Shown: one piece after another, positions 14,121 to 16,103 of the stretch | Numbering within the stretch: position 1 is the first letter of the stretch | Layout: each line of letters begins with the position of its first letter | NCBI GenBank assembly: GCA_047637535.1 | Contig: JBLIKY010000033.1 | Coordinates: 1 to 16,103 of the forward strand | DNA from: UBA2040 sp047637535 | Lineage (GTDB): Bacteria; Bacteroidota; Bacteroidia; Flavobacteriales_D; Crocinitomicaceae | Direction: 5' to 3' | Length of the DNA: 16,103 nt | Notes under the pieces: model-generated | The model's database searches: none | The model's input: only the letters and a program-made list of their open reading frames with translations | What the model was told of the DNA's origin: nothing | Position numbers and translations under genes: made by a program

Positions 14121-14177
14121 TATACCGATGGTGATTTTAATGTCGGAGAAATACTCCTTAAAATCTACATCGGCATA
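14121..14177 (-). repeat. Long imperfect hairpin downstream of the GIN-domain gene
   Basis: On the minus strand the arms pair as follows. A 10-bp outer stem (TATGCCGATG with CATCGGTATA, one G-U pair) is followed by a 2x2 internal loop and an 8-bp perfect stem (GATTTTAA with TTAAAATC). A four-base bulge (GACA) and GGAG/CTCC closing the loop TATTT complete it. The single wobble pair becomes an A-C mismatch on the plus strand, so the RNA fold favours minus-strand transcripts, that is, the 3' end of the GIN-domain gene mRNA, 46 bases after its stop. There is no U-tract, so a simple intrinsic terminator is doubtful. A smaller hairpin (14174-14186, CATAA/TTATG) and an alternative pairing of TAATGTCG (14139-14146) with CGACATTA (14200-14207) lie alongside. 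Confidence 0.6.
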
Positions 14178-14223
14178 ATACTTTATGGAAATTCCTTAGC
14201 GACATTATGAAATAAAAATGGGA

Positions 14224-14967
14224 CTAATTGTTGTCTATTAATCTTCCGGTGCTGAATTCGTCCAAATCAATATTTGTCGGAGTGCCTTTGTAGAAGATAT
14301 TACTCGAATAGTTAATCTGAACTTTCATGTTGTTTGCTGGAGCTGAGATATAAGAGTCACTGTTCCCATAGTTTAAGAAAACTAGATTATTGTTGACTTT
14401 TAAAAGTTCGCTGTTTACCTGACAATTATTCTTACAAACCACTTTAAAATTATCAGCTTCGCCTTTCAGTTGGAGCAAGGTGAAACCCGGTTCTAAACTC
14501 ACAACTAAATCCACAACATCTAATTCAATTTTCGCATCGCAGGTGACCTCCATAAAAACCAATTGAAGCGAAGGTACCGTAATGGAATTAACTGTTTTTA
14601 ATGGTTCAGACCCCCATTGCTCAATTTTGCTGATGTTCACAAAATGAACAATAACCTTTGGTTTTTCTTTCCCGCTTCTCAACCATCTGCATTTGTTTTC
14701 ATTTAAAAGGATTAGTTCTTTATCTACCCTATTCACAGAGATGAAACTAATTTCATTTTGCCCACCGATTAACTCAAGAAAATTTATTGTGTCTTGCACT
14801 AATTCAACCTCTATGTAATCGTATATTTTCAGGGTTTCAAAAGGCGAAATTTCAACCCTTTTATTGATTAAATCCCCTTTGAATTTTAAGCATTGTCTTT
14901 CGTTTGGCTTCTTACATGAAATCAACGCTAAGGTCAGAATAAGGAATATTTGCAATGCTTTCTTCAT
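14224..14967 (-). CDS. Lipoprotein with GIN (DUF2807) adhesin-head-like domain
   Basis: 247 residues with a lipoprotein signal (lipobox LISC, acylated Cys18, followed by KK). The remainder resembles the DUF2807 'putative auto-transporter adhesin head' GIN domain. It has FETLKIYDYIEVELVQD early (about 43-59), then repeated short beta strands (KVIVHFVNISKIEQWGS, LQLVFMEVTCDAKIELDV, NFKVVCKNNCQVNSELL) suggesting a right-handed beta-helix-like stack. Family members are surface or periplasmic proteins of unknown function in Bacteroidota. The ATG overlaps the stop of the PagL-like gene by four bases, so the two are co-expressed and may both serve the outer membrane. Confidence 0.8.
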   Translation of the reverse strand: MKKALQIFLILTLALISCKKPNERQCLKFKGDLINKRVEISPFETLKIYDYIEVELVQDTINFLELIGGQNEISFISVNRVDKELILLNENKCRWLRSGKEKPKVIVHFVNISKIEQWGSEPLKTVNSITVPSLQLVFMEVTCDAKIELDVVDLVVSLEPGFTLLQLKGEADNFKVVCKNNCQVNSELLKVNNNLVFLNYGNSDSYISAPANNMKVQINYSSNIFYKGTPTNIDLDEFSTGRLIDNN

Positions 14968-16028
14968 TTGCTATTATTTAATGAATAAAACACTCCCCAT
15001 TCAAAATAATCCGCCTTGCCCCAATTGGCTTTTAAAACAAGACTAGCCTTAAGTTTATTGGTAACCGCATACCTCAACCCTACTCTGTGGTACAAAGCAT
15101 CTTGAGGTTGAAGCGGATCGATGAGATAAACCCCCATTCCTAGTATGGTTGAAACGCGGTTAAAGGACATTACATGTCCCGCAAAAAGTCCGAGTTGGAA
15201 AAGTTCTTTATTGTTAATATCCAACTCTGGGTATTGAAAACGAGTCGGTAATTTATACACCCCATCCAACGAGAATTCAACGCCTAATCGTTCGTTTTTT
15301 ATTTTTTGAAAGGCCAAATTCAGCGCATAGATTCCGTGCTTTTTTTGATCAGAGAAAAAAGTGCTTTTGGCTCCATAAATAGCTTGAATTTCAAGATTTG
15401 AAAAGGAAGTAAAAACCTGATGTATTTTGACCGCTGGAGGGGCAAAATTATGAACATACCCCGCTCCGACGAAGAAATAGTTGAGCCCAAAATTGGGCAA
15501 TTTCAAACTCCCGTTTGAAAGGTGTGTAACATCGCATTTTAGAAAAAAATTGCCGCTTTTTAGTTTAAATCGAGATTCAAGTCCCAACTCAATTAGTGCA
15601 TTAAAATGAGTGGAAACCACATTGTTTAATGGGTTATTTATTTCATCATAAACCTTTTCAACATATCCTATGCCCATGCTTGAGTGGTTGTAAAGAGCCC
15701 ATTTCTTACCCGCCAAAATCGGCAACTCTCCAAAGGCGGACAAACCGTAAAAGCTGCCAACTAATTCTCTATTTCCAGAGGTACTAATTATGGCTGAATA
15801 ACCGCATCTTCCGTCAAATCCTTTTTTGGCGAAGGCTGGAATTTCAATGTTCTTACTTAGAGAAAATTTAAGTGCGTGAACTTTTTCTTTTGGCACATGG
15901 GCTATAATCGATCGATGAGCAGCTAGAACGCCTGTTTTGTATTCTCCACCATAGCTCCAACTGGACTGTGCAGTTGCATCGTTTTGAACCAGTAAAAAAA
16001 TCAGAAATAATAAAACCGATATTCTCAT
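14964..16028 (-). CDS. PagL-like outer-membrane acyloxyacyl hydrolase homologue
   Basis: 354 residues with a signal peptide (MRISVLLFLIFLLVQNDATA, cleavage near Ala20). The diagnostic motif HLSNGS (169-174, H169/S171) is followed by LPNFGLNYFF, as in the PagL lipid A 3-O-deacylase family, an eight-stranded outer-membrane barrel. In PagL a catalytic glutamate lies 14 residues after the histidine; here that position is Asn183, so activity may be altered or lost. The protein is about twice the length of PagL, as often seen in Bacteroidota homologues. The frame continues to 16079, but the ATG at 16028 gives a clean signal peptide and lies four bases after a -7 box. Confidence 0.78.
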   Translation of the reverse strand: MRISVLLFLIFLLVQNDATAQSSWSYGGEYKTGVLAAHRSIIAHVPKEKVHALKFSLSKNIEIPAFAKKGFDGRCGYSAIISTSGNRELVGSFYGLSAFGELPILAGKKWALYNHSSMGIGYVEKVYDEINNPLNNVVSTHFNALIELGLESRFKLKSGNFFLKCDVTHLSNGSLKLPNFGLNYFFVGAGYVHNFAPPAVKIHQVFTSFSNLEIQAIYGAKSTFFSDQKKHGIYALNLAFQKIKNERLGVEFSLDGVYKLPTRFQYPELDINNKELFQLGLFAGHVMSFNRVSTILGMGVYLIDPLQPQDALYHRVGLRYAVTNKLKASLVLKANWGKADYFEWGVFYSLNNSK

Positions 16029-16032
16029 GCTA

Positions 16033-16040
16033 CAAAAATA
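16033..16040 (-). promoter_or_regulatory. Putative -7 box for the PagL-like gene, leaderless
   Basis: TATTTTTG on the minus strand ends four bases before the ATG at 16028. No TTG at the expected -33 distance. Confidence 0.5.
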
Positions 16041-16047
16041 TCTTTTT

Positions 16048-16075
16048 TTGGGTACGGAGAATAAAACTAATTTTG
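16048..16075 (+). promoter_or_regulatory. Putative divergent promoter at right edge
   Basis: TTG (16048-16050), 17 bases, then TAATTTTG (16068-16075) on the plus strand fits the -33/-7 consensus. An ATG follows 12 bases later. Confidence 0.45.
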
Positions 16076-16087
16076 TCAAAAAAAGAA

Positions 16088-16103
16088 ATGGATCAAAGAC
16101 TCG
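16088..16103 (+). CDS. Possible start of a divergent gene, cut by right edge
   Basis: ATG GAT CAA AGA CTC (M D Q R L) is all that is visible before the window ends. It is proposed only because a good -33/-7 pair precedes it at the right distance. No function can be assigned. Confidence 0.35.

Noticed and set aside
1..16103. CRISPR arrays, toxin-antitoxin pairs, defence islands, insertion sequences, tRNA genes
   Set aside because: I looked on both strands and saw no regular spaced repeats, transposase or nuclease motifs, terminal repeats or cloverleaf-like segments.

Overview
The window looks like AT-rich chromosome from a member of Bacteroidota, most likely order Flavobacteriales. Four things support this. 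There is a type IX secretion gene (porQ) directly upstream of cmk. Copies of the Bacteroidota -7 promoter box (TAnnTTTG) sit just before many start codons, and Shine-Dalgarno sequences are mostly lacking. Several lipoproteins and outer-membrane-type proteins have short Phe/Ser-rich signal peptides. PyrB, PyrR and the small CGLCG membrane protein also have a flavobacterial look. I see no rRNA, tRNA, CRISPR array, transposase, phage gene or plasmid function. No gap between genes exceeds about 220 bases.

Layout, left to right. (1) 1-2233, minus strand: pyrR-pyrB (pyrimidine salvage/regulation and synthesis), then a STAS-domain anti-anti-sigma-like protein overlapping the start of ribonuclease Z, which runs off the left edge. 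(2) 2450-4203, minus: a packed cluster of a 45-residue Cys/Lys-rich protein, an exported 164-residue protein, a GDPD-like lipoprotein and an eIF1/SUI1-family protein. (3) 4272-6411, minus: a YkgJ-type cysteine-cluster protein, a SiaB-like (DUF6272) kinase-fold protein and a histone-deacetylase-family hydrolase. (4) 6482-7969, plus: a lipoamide-dehydrogenase-like flavoprotein that has lost both redox cysteines, convergent with folD (minus). (5) 8936-10731: an exported barrel-like protein (plus), convergent with meaB followed by an S4-domain protein (minus). (6) 10808-13905, plus: a YfcE-type phosphoesterase, porQ, cmk and an ACT-like regulator. (7) 13902-16028, minus: a PagL-like outer-membrane protein overlapping a GIN-domain lipoprotein, a large imperfect hairpin, and a 61-residue membrane protein. 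A divergent plus-strand gene may begin at 16088.

How they fit together. Most of this is housekeeping: nucleotide metabolism (pyrB, pyrR, cmk), folate one-carbon metabolism (folD), RNA and translation (rnz, SUI1, S4) and B12-mutase chaperoning (meaB). It is interleaved with cell-envelope genes (porQ, PagL-like, lipoproteins, barrels). I do not see a clear new multi-gene system. The best leads are the unlisted Cys-rich small gene, the cysteine-less flavoprotein, the hairpin at 14121-14177 and the long, potentially bistable leader of the ACT-like gene.
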